From a virus: a stretch of 27,771 nt of DNA. Below, piece after piece: positions 7,401-15,234 of the stretch (the first letter of the stretch is position 1; each line of letters opens with the position of its first letter). The position numbers were made by a program, and so were the translations under genes. Where the stretch lies: the IMG/VR virus record IMGVR_UViG_3300033146_001206, positions 1 to 27,771 of that record; one strand, written 5' to 3'. The notes under the pieces are model-generated. The model had not been told where the DNA came from and did no database searches. It saw nothing but the letters and a program-made list of their open reading frames with translations.

Positions 7401-7952
7401 TTAATTGCCCAAAGAAATTTTGAAATCAGCAGGTTCCCACCATTGATACGCCAATGTGACGTCAACAGTAACAGGTTGACCGTTTCCAGTTTGATCATAT
7501 GCAATATCACCAACAGTTACGGGATAAATGCCGAACAATTTAATAGCACGGGCGGTATTTCCATCTCTATCATGTACAACCAATTTTCCAATTGACGAAT
7601 CACTAACAGGCCCATAAGCACCAGTATTTCGTGTTTCTCCAGGAAATGCACTAAAAATAGAACTCTGCCAATTTACCAATTTTTCTCGGATGTTCAAATT
7701 CAAATCACATCTGAAACTAACCTGCCAACTTTCCGATCCAGGAAAACTCGCTGTCCCAGGAACATTGAAATTTACACCCATATATGGAACCTGTTGGTTA
7801 TTAATCATATACCCAGGCAATACAGCCGTTGTGATATATACATTATCTGATTCTTCTAAAATCCCACCCAAGCTCAAAACACGCATTTGAAAGTTTCTTG
7901 AAAAATCTTTGTTAATAGCTTGTGTATAAAATCCACCTAAACCAAAACTCAT
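7401..7952 (-). CDS. Tail tube protein, gp19-like
   Basis: 183 residues, close to T4 gp19 (163). The pattern follows gp19: 'fqmrVlslGgi...yittavLPGymInnqqVPYMGvnFnVPGtasFPGsesWqVsFrcDlnlnIReKlvnWQssIfsafpGe', then 'aiklFGIYPVtVGDIaYDqtgngqpVtvdVTLAYQWWEp'. The last strand, with YPVTVGDI and LAYQWWE, is highly characteristic of T4-type tube subunits. The protein stacks in hexameric rings inside the sheath to form the DNA conduit. The start follows ATAGGAG, and a variant late box (GGTAAATA) lies 28 bases upstream. It is separated from the sheath gene only by a homing endonuclease gene; in T4, genes 18 and 19 are adjacent. Confidence 0.88.
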   Translation of the reverse strand: MSFGLGGFYTQAINKDFSRNFQMRVLSLGGILEESDNVYITTAVLPGYMINNQQVPYMGVNFNVPGTASFPGSESWQVSFRCDLNLNIREKLVNWQSSIFSAFPGETRNTGAYGPVSDSSIGKLVVHDRDGNTARAIKLFGIYPVTVGDIAYDQTGNGQPVTVDVTLAYQWWEPADFKISLGN

Positions 7953-7980
7953 TTTAATCTCCTATCTTAATCTTTATAAA

Positions 7981-7988
7981 TATTTACC
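7981..7988 (-). promoter_or_regulatory. Late promoter-like box GGTAAATA
   Basis: The minus strand reads GGTAAATATTTATAAAG 28 bases upstream of the tail tube start. It shares TAAATATTTATAAAG with the box in front of the sheath gene, so the two promoters are probably related by sequence. The first two bases deviate from TATAAATA. Confidence 0.5.
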
Positions 7989-8022
7989 AAAAACACCATT
8001 TTTATTTTATTTGTGCCAGTGA

Positions 8023-9801
8023 TTAATAATTATTTTTAATAAAAACAAGATTCCCACAGTCCCAGATTCTTCGGTATCCATTTAAGAACATATTATGATG
8101 CTCGGATAGACTACTATCAAAAGTTGGTAATATTTTAGAAAGTTTGTGTTTTTGGCATTCCATTCTGGATTTAATTTCATTGCCTTTATAGTAGAAATAA
8201 TTTGGTGGTGATGTGTGGGTGTATTCAAATCCCAATTTATCATATAGATTCCCATTACTATATCGAAGGTTTGCATATGATATTATGGATTTGGGATTAT
8301 AGTGTTTTTCAAAGTATGATAAAAGCTTTCCAGCACCACCGATAACATTATAACCACACAGACCACAATATCGAACCAACTCCCATTCAATTTTTTTGTC
8401 ATATCTTGATTTAGAAAATGTCATGATTGACACTAGTTTTCCATCATGCATGAGACTAACACACACGGAACTGATGTCTTTTCCTTGTAGGTGATTGTTA
8501 ATTAAAAACTTGTTTTTATCTGCTGTGGGGATGTCTTCCGTTACACTACATTTCCTAGCATATAATCTTTTTGATTTTCCTAATTTTGATGAAATCATAG
8601 ATTTCCATATCTTCCTTTTTAATGGGTTTTTCCACTCATTTGAAAATATGTGATAAAGTGATACGGCTTTATCATTACATAATTTTGTTTTGTCTAAATG
8701 GTTTGTTCTATTGACATTCTCCTTTTTATGATTATTCATAATACCTGCCGTGATCCCAAATGAATGATAAAATAATCCGTTATATTCTATAGCAAATTTG
8801 TGCACTGGGATATAAATGTCCAATTCTTTTGGATAAATCACATCTGTAACATTTTCTTCTATTCCGACGTCTAATGCTTGAATAAAATCCTTCACTTCTT
8901 GCTCTTCTTTTGAAATGCCCTTATCACCGTAACACCCGCTACAATAGATATCACCAATCTTTCCATTGTTTAATAGTGGTGTTATGATTGTATTGCATTT
9001 ATCGCAATGCAGTCTTAGACGTGTATTATTCAAACCATTAAAGCTTTCTTTTGGTGTTAATAATGTGAACCCTTGGGATTTAAGTAGATCGATAATATCA
9101 TCATACATATTATCATTTCGCACTTTGCCGTTATATTCAACAAAACAGGCTGGACAGGATTTACTATAACCATATTTGTAATTTCTATATTTGGTTTTGG
9201 CTCCACAAATTTGGCATGCATGTGTTCCGTGTTTTAATATGTAAAACCGTTCACTCCAATGCAGGTCATTGGCATCAAATTGCAGTGTTTGTTCAGTATC
9301 CTTTATTATGCTACATAATATATCTATATTATTTTTTTTATGAGATTCGAGAATAAAGCGAGATTTGGTTCCTCCACGTGTTTTCGTTATCCTGCCATCA
9401 ATAAAGGAAATATATGGTTTGTGTGTATATGCACCTGAAACATATGCACATATAAATGCTTCATGTATTTTTTTGTTTGCAGACTTTTTTGTTTTAGAAG
9501 ATGATTTCCAAGATGATTTATTCTTTCGTTTGCATGAATTTTTATTACATGTTTTGTGATATCCACTAGAATAGGTTTGGAATTGTACAACAGAATTACA
9601 GAATTTGCACGTGGGCTGTGTTGAGATATTGTTCATATAACAATATATTATTTCGCTCGGTGATGATGCAAAATTGATTTGTGACTTCATATCACAAAAC
9701 TCTGGCGATGTTAAAAATTTGTCTCTGCGAATTATTGCAGAGTTTAATTTCCCAGTTTTGGTGAATAATGAATCTAAAATATATTGTTTATGACTAATCA
9801 T
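8023..9801 (-). CDS. Free-standing homing endonuclease (Vsr-like/EDxHD type, with zinc fingers)
   Basis: 592 residues. The N-terminal half has three Cys4 zinc-binding sites: C65/C68 with C85/C90, C196/C199 with C216/C219, and C266/C269 with C287/C290. Next is a Vsr-like nuclease domain: E302 in 'EEQEVKDFI', D328 in 'ELDIYIP', 'FAIEYNGLFYHS' (E339, H346), and H369-D370 in 'NHLDKTKLC', a fair match to the EDxHD arrangement of phage homing enzymes. The C-terminal 180 residues ('LYARKC', VSLMHDGKLVSIMTFSKSR, 'GGAGKLLSYFEKHY', 'YDKLGF') look like the GNAT-like domain often fused to such nucleases. It is inserted between sheath and tube genes, the usual place for such mobile genes. It probably cuts related phages lacking it. 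It has AAAGGAG and its own promoter candidate; the frame is intact. Confidence 0.82.
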   Translation of the reverse strand: MISHKQYILDSLFTKTGKLNSAIIRRDKFLTSPEFCDMKSQINFASSPSEIIYCYMNNISTQPTCKFCNSVVQFQTYSSGYHKTCNKNSCKRKNKSSWKSSSKTKKSANKKIHEAFICAYVSGAYTHKPYISFIDGRITKTRGGTKSRFILESHKKNNIDILCSIIKDTEQTLQFDANDLHWSERFYILKHGTHACQICGAKTKYRNYKYGYSKSCPACFVEYNGKVRNDNMYDDIIDLLKSQGFTLLTPKESFNGLNNTRLRLHCDKCNTIITPLLNNGKIGDIYCSGCYGDKGISKEEQEVKDFIQALDVGIEENVTDVIYPKELDIYIPVHKFAIEYNGLFYHSFGITAGIMNNHKKENVNRTNHLDKTKLCNDKAVSLYHIFSNEWKNPLKRKIWKSMISSKLGKSKRLYARKCSVTEDIPTADKNKFLINNHLQGKDISSVCVSLMHDGKLVSIMTFSKSRYDKKIEWELVRYCGLCGYNVIGGAGKLLSYFEKHYNPKSIISYANLRYSNGNLYDKLGFEYTHTSPPNYFYYKGNEIKSRMECQKHKLSKILPTFDSSLSEHHNMFLNGYRRIWDCGNLVFIKNNY

Positions 9802-9822
9802 TGGTATGCTCCTTTAACTATA

Positions 9823-9850
9823 ATTATACACAAACAAAAAAAAAGAGCAA
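9823..9850 (-). promoter_or_regulatory. Possible sigma70-type promoter for the homing endonuclease
   Basis: The minus strand has a perfect -10 TATAAT (9828-9823), with TTGCTC (9850-9845) 16 bases upstream as a poor -35. It overlaps the stem of the sheath terminator. It would give the mobile gene its own expression, independent of the late transcript. Confidence 0.35.
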
Positions 9851-9869
9851 CAATTAAGTTGCTCTTTTT
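9840..9869. terminator. Hairpin terminator after the tail sheath gene
   Basis: AAAAAGAGCAAC (9840-9851) pairs with GTTGCTCTTTTT (9858-9869) around the loop AATTAA: twelve perfect pairs with T-runs on both strands. It lies 19 bases past the sheath stop codon and so separates the sheath from the endonuclease gene. The loop sequence is the same as in the terminator at 20371-20400. Confidence 0.85.
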
Positions 9870-9888
9870 ATTTTATTCTTTTAACGTA

Positions 9889-12774
9889 TTATATTAATTC
9901 GCTAAAATCTTGGCTTGTTTTTGTGCAAATGAAGTTAAGCAAAATGAACTCAGCAACACGAACAGGCTTGATATAGATATCAACGATTAACTCGTTTCGA
10001 TCAATAGAATCAGGCGTATTATTGCGCTCGTCACAAACAATTAAGTATTCGTAGATACCTTCGTTGTTCTTTGCAAACTCAAAGATTGGCTCCAAAGCAC
10101 TTTTCAGACGTTCACGTGTAAATACTGTGTTTTGTTCAAACACGAAGTATCTAGCCACTTGAAGTGAGGCTTTTTCCAACCACAAGAATAATCTTCTAAC
10201 ATTAATTCTATCGAATGCAGAAGGTTTTGCTTGTAGGGTTTTTTGGCCCCAAACAACATAACCGTCATTAGGCCAGTATACCGTTGGATTAATGCCATTC
10301 TTATATAGCAAATCACGCTGTTTCAACGTAGGGTTGATACCAATGTCATTAACATTAGTTAACAAGCCACGTGTCAACCCTGCTGGTGCAAACCATGGGA
10401 AGAAATTAGTATCGGTATCGATCATCTTTCTAGCCATCCAACCAGACGGTGGCATCCATACAAACTTCCCAGTTGCCTTGTCATTAGTCTTGAACCAGTT
10501 AGCATAGGTACACGCATAGTTCGTATTGGCAAACCCAAAAAGGTTTTTAAGAGGCCATAGGATGTGCTGAGAATAATTTTTCTCTTTATCATCCATGACT
10601 TTCATAGTGCCATTACCCTGAACAAAGATGTATCTTAGTGGATCGGCAATATACAAACAATCTTTTCTTGTATACTGGCAGAATTGATTGAAAACATTAA
10701 AAATGGTTTCATACAAATCTTGCGCCTCGGCAGACGATCCAGTTTTTTGATCCAACAGACCGTCCGAATCCTTATCAAATCTGTGGTTATTCAGAATACC
10801 ATTAACAAATTTGGTGTCATCGAAGTTTTGGGCTGTTTGGGTGTAGTCATATGAATTTGTAGTCTCTGCTGGCCAGTTGGCCATATCCAATTTCATACCA
10901 GTCCAAACAGTCCCCAAACCACCTTCTGGAACAAGGTCAATACGAAGTAATTCATTGTTTTCAGCTAAAGTAAAGGCACGTTCCAATTTCATAGGAAGGT
11001 TTCCAATATACTTATTGCTTCTTGAGAAACAAGTACTAGCTTCACCAATGGCATATAGATTATCACCAGATTTTATGTCCTTATAACTACTCCCCATCGA
11101 ACGCAACAGGTTGGAATTGTACGCTGGGAAATATTCAGACTCATCATCTTCAATTGGTTTGGATGATACTAATCTAGCTGGTCGATATACACGAACGGCT
11201 TTCAATCTTTCTTTTTTCTGAATATCGACCCATGGAGAACCTAGTCCATTGTCATTTCCTGTAATATTAGGATTAAGGAAAATTTCAAAATTCTTAGAAT
11301 TGTTATTGACAACATCCTCTAAAAAGAAATTACTGCTAGAACCGCTTTGGTCTACAATAGTTCTACTATAATCAAAAGAACCAACATATGTTTCATACAG
11401 CATAGAGTCTAGTACTTTATCCTCGGATGTGTACAATGAAGGTCTGGCCTTAAAGATTGACAATACAACGCTATCAGAATAGCCGTCGGCACCATATTTT
11501 GTAATATTAAAATCTGGAACAGATTCTACAATTTCAGAAATACTACCTTGATTACTACTTTCTGTTCCTGTTAATGTGAATGCCAAACTTGATTTGTTTA
11601 AGTCCAACCATTCCGTGGAATCAATAGACGTAGTAATACTTTTCATGTTTTTAAGACTATCATAATCAGAACGTCTTTCCATTTGAGTATTATCGGCAAT
11701 CCCAACATAATATCCAGCGTATAAGTCATCAATGGCGGTTTTTTGCTTATTAACAAGAATCATGCCAGCATAACCAAGACCACTTAAATCTGCCATAGTG
11801 GTCACGTCAAGTGATTCTGGCAATCCTGTTTTCCAAGAAATTGCACCTTGTTTAATGTCATTATATTGCGAATCTGAAAGGGAAATATGATACGGTTCAC
11901 CAATAAAATAATTGTTGGCTGTATCAAATTTTTGATGGTGCGTTTGTGTGGCACTAGTGTCACAAGTTATGGTGGCACTCAATGGGCCGACAAAATTCTT
12001 ATTATTTGTCAATGAACCCAATGTAACATTAAGGACTGTGTACGTTTCTCCAAGTGCTGTGCCAACTTCTTCGACAAGTGTGTATGTTCCAATCAAATTA
12101 GCACCCCCAGGGTTCGATTGTGCTAAATTGCCATTACCATCTCCGTATAGGCGGGTTCTTATAAATGGGCCAATTGACTGTGTATAATTACTTGGATCAC
12201 CATCGTGAAACGTGTGAAAATGACCACTAAGATTAACGGCCAATGTAGATTCATCAAAAATCTGTGTTTTATAGCCCTGAATGTTTTTAGAAATATATCC
12301 CTTTATATTTAATGTTGACGACATTCTATCAGCACTTGGCAAGCGGGTTTCTGTTGCCGCGTCAAATTGTTCATCATATAATAAGGTATCTGCAACCGAG
12401 GTATACATACTACAAACATTTGCCATCAATGTTTCATTTTTAATGATTTCTGGTAGCATAGGATAAACCAAAGCACTATACTTATTTGTAAACCCTTCAC
12501 CAGAACCAGAACCATATGGCAATCTTGTTGTTAATAAATTCCCCTTTGAATTTAGAACTTCTTTACATGTAGTATAGAAGTAACGTTCAGCGGAATTGGT
12601 TGGCAGACCATAAATCTGTTCTAATTCATCTGTACTAGTGATATTAATCAATTCATCAGTTGGGCCTTGTTTGGCATAACCTACAGAAAAGATTGTTGTC
12701 CCTACTGGTAGTTGAGTATTAAATGACAAATCAATTTCATTGATTTCTACTCCTGGACTCTCTAATGTTCTCAT
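9889..12774 (-). CDS. Contractile tail sheath protein, gp18-like
   Basis: 961 residues, much longer than T4 gp18 (659). The N-terminus 'SPGVEINEIDLS', 'pvGTTiFsVGYAKQGPTDELInITStDELEQIYGLPT' and 'AERYFYTTCkEVLnSkGNLLTTRLPYGsG' is the standard sheath opening. The C-terminal 180 residues are also typical: WMPPSGWMARKMIDTDTNFF, 'pWfAPAGLtRGlLtnv', 'lNPTvYWPndGyvvWGqKTLqakpsaFdRinVRRLFlwLEka', and the closing strand 'DIYIKPVRVAEFILLNF'. The middle (about 170-600) holds the extra material and is probably surface-exposed domains. The protein assembles around the tube and contracts to drive it into the cell. AAGGAG precedes the ATG, with a perfect late box 31 bases upstream and a strong terminator after the stop, so it is probably a single-gene late transcript. 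Confidence 0.93.
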   Translation of the reverse strand: MRTLESPGVEINEIDLSFNTQLPVGTTIFSVGYAKQGPTDELINITSTDELEQIYGLPTNSAERYFYTTCKEVLNSKGNLLTTRLPYGSGSGEGFTNKYSALVYPMLPEIIKNETLMANVCSMYTSVADTLLYDEQFDAATETRLPSADRMSSTLNIKGYISKNIQGYKTQIFDESTLAVNLSGHFHTFHDGDPSNYTQSIGPFIRTRLYGDGNGNLAQSNPGGANLIGTYTLVEEVGTALGETYTVLNVTLGSLTNNKNFVGPLSATITCDTSATQTHHQKFDTANNYFIGEPYHISLSDSQYNDIKQGAISWKTGLPESLDVTTMADLSGLGYAGMILVNKQKTAIDDLYAGYYVGIADNTQMERRSDYDSLKNMKSITTSIDSTEWLDLNKSSLAFTLTGTESSNQGSISEIVESVPDFNITKYGADGYSDSVVLSIFKARPSLYTSEDKVLDSMLYETYVGSFDYSRTIVDQSGSSSNFFLEDVVNNNSKNFEIFLNPNITGNDNGLGSPWVDIQKKERLKAVRVYRPARLVSSKPIEDDESEYFPAYNSNLLRSMGSSYKDIKSGDNLYAIGEASTCFSRSNKYIGNLPMKLERAFTLAENNELLRIDLVPEGGLGTVWTGMKLDMANWPAETTNSYDYTQTAQNFDDTKFVNGILNNHRFDKDSDGLLDQKTGSSAEAQDLYETIFNVFNQFCQYTRKDCLYIADPLRYIFVQGNGTMKVMDDKEKNYSQHILWPLKNLFGFANTNYACTYANWFKTNDKATGKFVWMPPSGWMARKMIDTDTNFFPWFAPAGLTRGLLTNVNDIGINPTLKQRDLLYKNGINPTVYWPNDGYVVWGQKTLQAKPSAFDRINVRRLFLWLEKASLQVARYFVFEQNTVFTRERLKSALEPIFEFAKNNEGIYEYLIVCDERNNTPDSIDRNELIVDIYIKPVRVAEFILLNFICTKTSQDFSELI

Positions 12775-12805
12775 GTTTTCTCCTTAATAAAATTCACTTT
12801 ATAAA

Positions 12806-12813
12806 TATTTATA
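12806..12813 (-). promoter_or_regulatory. T4-like late promoter box TATAAATA (sheath)
   Basis: The minus strand reads TATAAATATTTATAAAG upstream of the sheath gene, a perfect T4 late consensus followed by the same ten bases as at the tube promoter. It is well placed, with AAGGAG and ATG following within 32 bases. Confidence 0.7.
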
Positions 12814-12858
12814 TATATTAAGGAAATGCAGACTAATTTTATGTTAATCTATAAATAA

Positions 12859-13455
12859 TTAGATGAGGTTTATATCCATTTGGTTGAAAACAAATGAAAA
12901 ATGGCATTTCAATTGGCTGTCATCTCTGTAATTATATGATAGTTGTCCCAATTTAGTCAAAAACGCATATTTGAATGTGAATTTTGTAGTTTCATTATTA
13001 TATTCATCAAGGCCAATAATTTTTATGTCAGTAACGTAATCATATTCCGTTTCTGGTAATAGTTTTGGTTTACCGTCTGGAAACACATCTTTGCTGGCAT
13101 ATAGTCCAGATGTTTTATCATTATATAGATTTAACCATTTTTGAAGTATCCAGTAATTCTTATATTCATTATCAACTTCAAAACTGCAAACCACTGGTGG
13201 GTATGCTGGCCTGTCATATGATGTTATATTGTAATTTTGCCCGTAAATATGTAATGGATGTTCTGGCACATTTATTTCTGGGATGGTTGCATCATACAAT
13301 GAAAACTGTATTGAGTCTAAATTTATAAGCTCTTCTTCTCGTTTGGAGGTTGATTCCAAATGCTTAAAAATTGTGGGAATATTCATCACAAATCTAAACT
13401 TATCAGAACGGCTTTTATTTAATGACGCCTGTATTGTTGGTTTTGTTATTGTCAT
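12859..13455 (-). CDS. Tail-tube-like structural protein between terminase and sheath
   Basis: 198 residues. I start it at MTITKP because the ATG overlaps the terminase stop as ATGA, giving translational coupling; an ATG six codons earlier lies inside the terminase frame. The pattern 'SDKFRFVMNIPtif', then 'iqFSLydatIPEiNVPEhplhIYGQnyniTsydRPaYPPvvcsFeVDneyknYWiLQkWLnlynd' and 'lKChFSFvFNqMdinl' fits the tube/beta-barrel superfamily of tail proteins (gp19-like). As a canonical tube protein exists at 7401-7952, this one may be a tube terminator, a neck or baseplate tube-like ring, or a second tube subunit. T4 has no gene at this position between 17 and 18. No catalytic motif is seen. Confidence 0.55.
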   Translation of the reverse strand: MTITKPTIQASLNKSRSDKFRFVMNIPTIFKHLESTSKREEELINLDSIQFSLYDATIPEINVPEHPLHIYGQNYNITSYDRPAYPPVVCSFEVDNEYKNYWILQKWLNLYNDKTSGLYASKDVFPDGKPKLLPETEYDYVTDIKIIGLDEYNNETTKFTFKYAFLTKLGQLSYNYRDDSQLKCHFSFVFNQMDINLI

Positions 13456-15173
13456 TGTGCAACTATACTCCATCCATTGTCGGTCATTTCATCAACACCA
13501 TTTTTCTGACTACCCTCATTAATATTTAGGAAATTTGGTAAAGGCGCATTCATATTTTTTTGATAAAACGGGTCTAGTGGCAAATAATTGTCATTCTCAA
13601 CAACTAATTTTTTTATTTTGAGGGGTTTGCCATTTTTATCATACGATATAACCTCAAAATACTGGGTTATTAATTCGTCGATAAGAATTAACAGAGACCA
13701 AATCAAACAATCAACACGGTCATCCCAGATATTTGTCCCTTTACGTTTTTTCCATGTTCCGTTTGGATGTTTAATAAACGTTTTAAATTCATTTATTGTT
13801 CCGATATCATTTAATGTTACTGCTCTTAATGTGTTTACCCAATATCGCATATTCGTTACACCAGTATATTTTGTGTTTGTATGGGAATACACACCTAAAC
13901 GAATTTTTTGTGTTGGGTCATATGAAACTAAATTTGGATAGTGGTGAACTATGTTTAATAGTGATAACACTTCACCGCCGCAATTATTTCTTTCAATTAG
14001 AAGTGGTGCTTGTCCCCAATGATTTCCAATTCTATTTAACACTTCTGCAAAACAAGCTGGGTCTATCATATTGTTATGATAAGTTGCAACTTGTATTATA
14101 TTCGTTAAATCTGTTAAATCTAACACACATGCAGTTGATGCCGCTTGGCCAATACCTTCACCAACATCAACACCAATGGCGTAAATTCGATCCTTTTTGG
14201 GGGCTTTCCAAATTTTATATTTGTTATTCTCATAACTATATAATGGATCAGCACACTTTGCTTTTAACTCATTCAACAACTCATTATCAACTGCGGTTTC
14301 GCCTGTTTCTAAAAATTCATTTTCAAATTCTTGCTTAAATAATACTTCATCATTATTCAATGCTTGTAACATTGATTTTTTCCAACGTTTATCACGACCT
14401 GGAATTTCGTCCCAATTAACTTTTTCATGCGCCCACTCATCTAAATCCCCACTTTCAGAACCAGAAAATATTTCATGAAATTTATTTCCTGTTCCGTTTG
14501 GTGTTGAAACTGCAAATATTTTTGTTTTTTTACTTGAAGAAATGGCAGGAATGACCGACCCCCAAAAATCTTCCATTAAATGGGGTTGAATATATGCCAT
14601 TTCATCTATCATCAAAAGATTCACAGATTCACCACGAACAGCACTTCCTGTTGTTGTGCTAATTGCTATACTAGAACCATTTGCAAAGATAACTTCTGTT
14701 ATCCCCCATTGGTCAATCCCAGGTTTTAGCCAGTTTGGAAGTTTTTTATATGCGGTTTTTATTCTTCTAAGAATATTAATAGCAGTTTTTTCTTTATTGG
14801 CAACAATAACAATTCTTTGATCTTTATTAAAACATGCAATCCACATTGCATATATGGTCATAAGGGTGGTTTTTCCAAATTGGCGAGATGTGCAAACTAC
14901 AACGAATCTGTTTTTTGACATTTTCTTTAAGACTTTTTTTTGTGGCCCATAAAGACTAATTTTTTGTTTCCCCTCATCCAAATTAATAATATAAAAATAA
15001 TTTTCTGCAAAATAAAGAATGTTTTTATCGCATTTTGTAATTTCATTTATCTTTTCAGGTGTCCATTCAATTTCAGCATTAGCCTTTGGCAATCTCTTAT
15101 CTTTTAAGTATTGCTGGTTTGTTGGTAAATCATCATTTAAGCTTGATTTGTTGTGTATATTGTCATTCTTCAT
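13452..15173 (-). CDS. Terminase large subunit, gp17-like
   Basis: 573 residues from ATG 15173, near T4 gp17 (610). ATPase motifs: Q-loop region 'FAENYFYIINLDEGK' and 'YGPQKkvLkkM', Walker A CTSRQFGKTT (95-103), Walker B LLMIDEMAY (186-193), coupling motif STPNGTG (223-229). The nuclease domain starts at YAIGVDVGEG (331-340, D336) and ends in 'iWDDRVDCLIWSLLIL'. It packages concatemeric DNA into the prohead with ATP and cuts it. The frame stays open for 50 codons upstream, but that stretch has no protein-like character and overlaps the divergent gene's promoter. No Shine-Dalgarno precedes ATG 15173, so the start is uncertain. The stop overlaps the next gene's start (ATGA). Confidence 0.93.
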   Translation of the reverse strand: MKNDNIHNKSSLNDDLPTNQQYLKDKRLPKANAEIEWTPEKINEITKCDKNILYFAENYFYIINLDEGKQKISLYGPQKKVLKKMSKNRFVVVCTSRQFGKTTLMTIYAMWIACFNKDQRIVIVANKEKTAINILRRIKTAYKKLPNWLKPGIDQWGITEVIFANGSSIAISTTTGSAVRGESVNLLMIDEMAYIQPHLMEDFWGSVIPAISSSKKTKIFAVSTPNGTGNKFHEIFSGSESGDLDEWAHEKVNWDEIPGRDKRWKKSMLQALNNDEVLFKQEFENEFLETGETAVDNELLNELKAKCADPLYSYENNKYKIWKAPKKDRIYAIGVDVGEGIGQAASTACVLDLTDLTNIIQVATYHNNMIDPACFAEVLNRIGNHWGQAPLLIERNNCGGEVLSLLNIVHHYPNLVSYDPTQKIRLGVYSHTNTKYTGVTNMRYWVNTLRAVTLNDIGTINEFKTFIKHPNGTWKKRKGTNIWDDRVDCLIWSLLILIDELITQYFEVISYDKNGKPLKIKKLVVENDNYLPLDPFYQKNMNAPLPNFLNINEGSQKNGVDEMTDNGWSIVAQ

Positions 15174-15178
15174 GAAAT

Positions 15179-15186
15179 TATTTACT
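15179..15186 (-). promoter_or_regulatory. Late promoter-like box AGTAAATA upstream of terminase
   Basis: The minus strand reads TTTAAAGTAAATAATT, nearly the same as the box before the gene at 19099 (TTTAAGTAAATAATT). Here it ends only five bases before the presumed ATG, so transcription would begin at or inside the start codon. Either the mRNA is leaderless, or the box is not used, or the true start is further in. Confidence 0.35.
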
Positions 15187-15204
15187 TTAAATGTGTAGTA
15201 ATTA

Positions 15205-15212
15205 AATAAATA
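15205..15212 (+). promoter_or_regulatory. Late promoter-like box AATAAATA
   Basis: ATTAAATAAATAGTT lies 22 bases upstream of ATG 15235. The same 15-base string with the same spacing precedes ATG 22719. It matches TATAAATA at seven of eight positions. Confidence 0.5.
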
Positions 15213-15234
15213 GTTAAAAATAACTGGAGAATTT

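Noticed and set aside
7690-7890. Plus-strand frame opposite the tail tube gene
   Set aside because: Antisense shadow of a well-recognised gp19-like protein.
13588-14338. Plus-strand frames opposite the terminase gene
   Set aside because: They mirror a clearly recognisable terminase with all motifs; no start signals.
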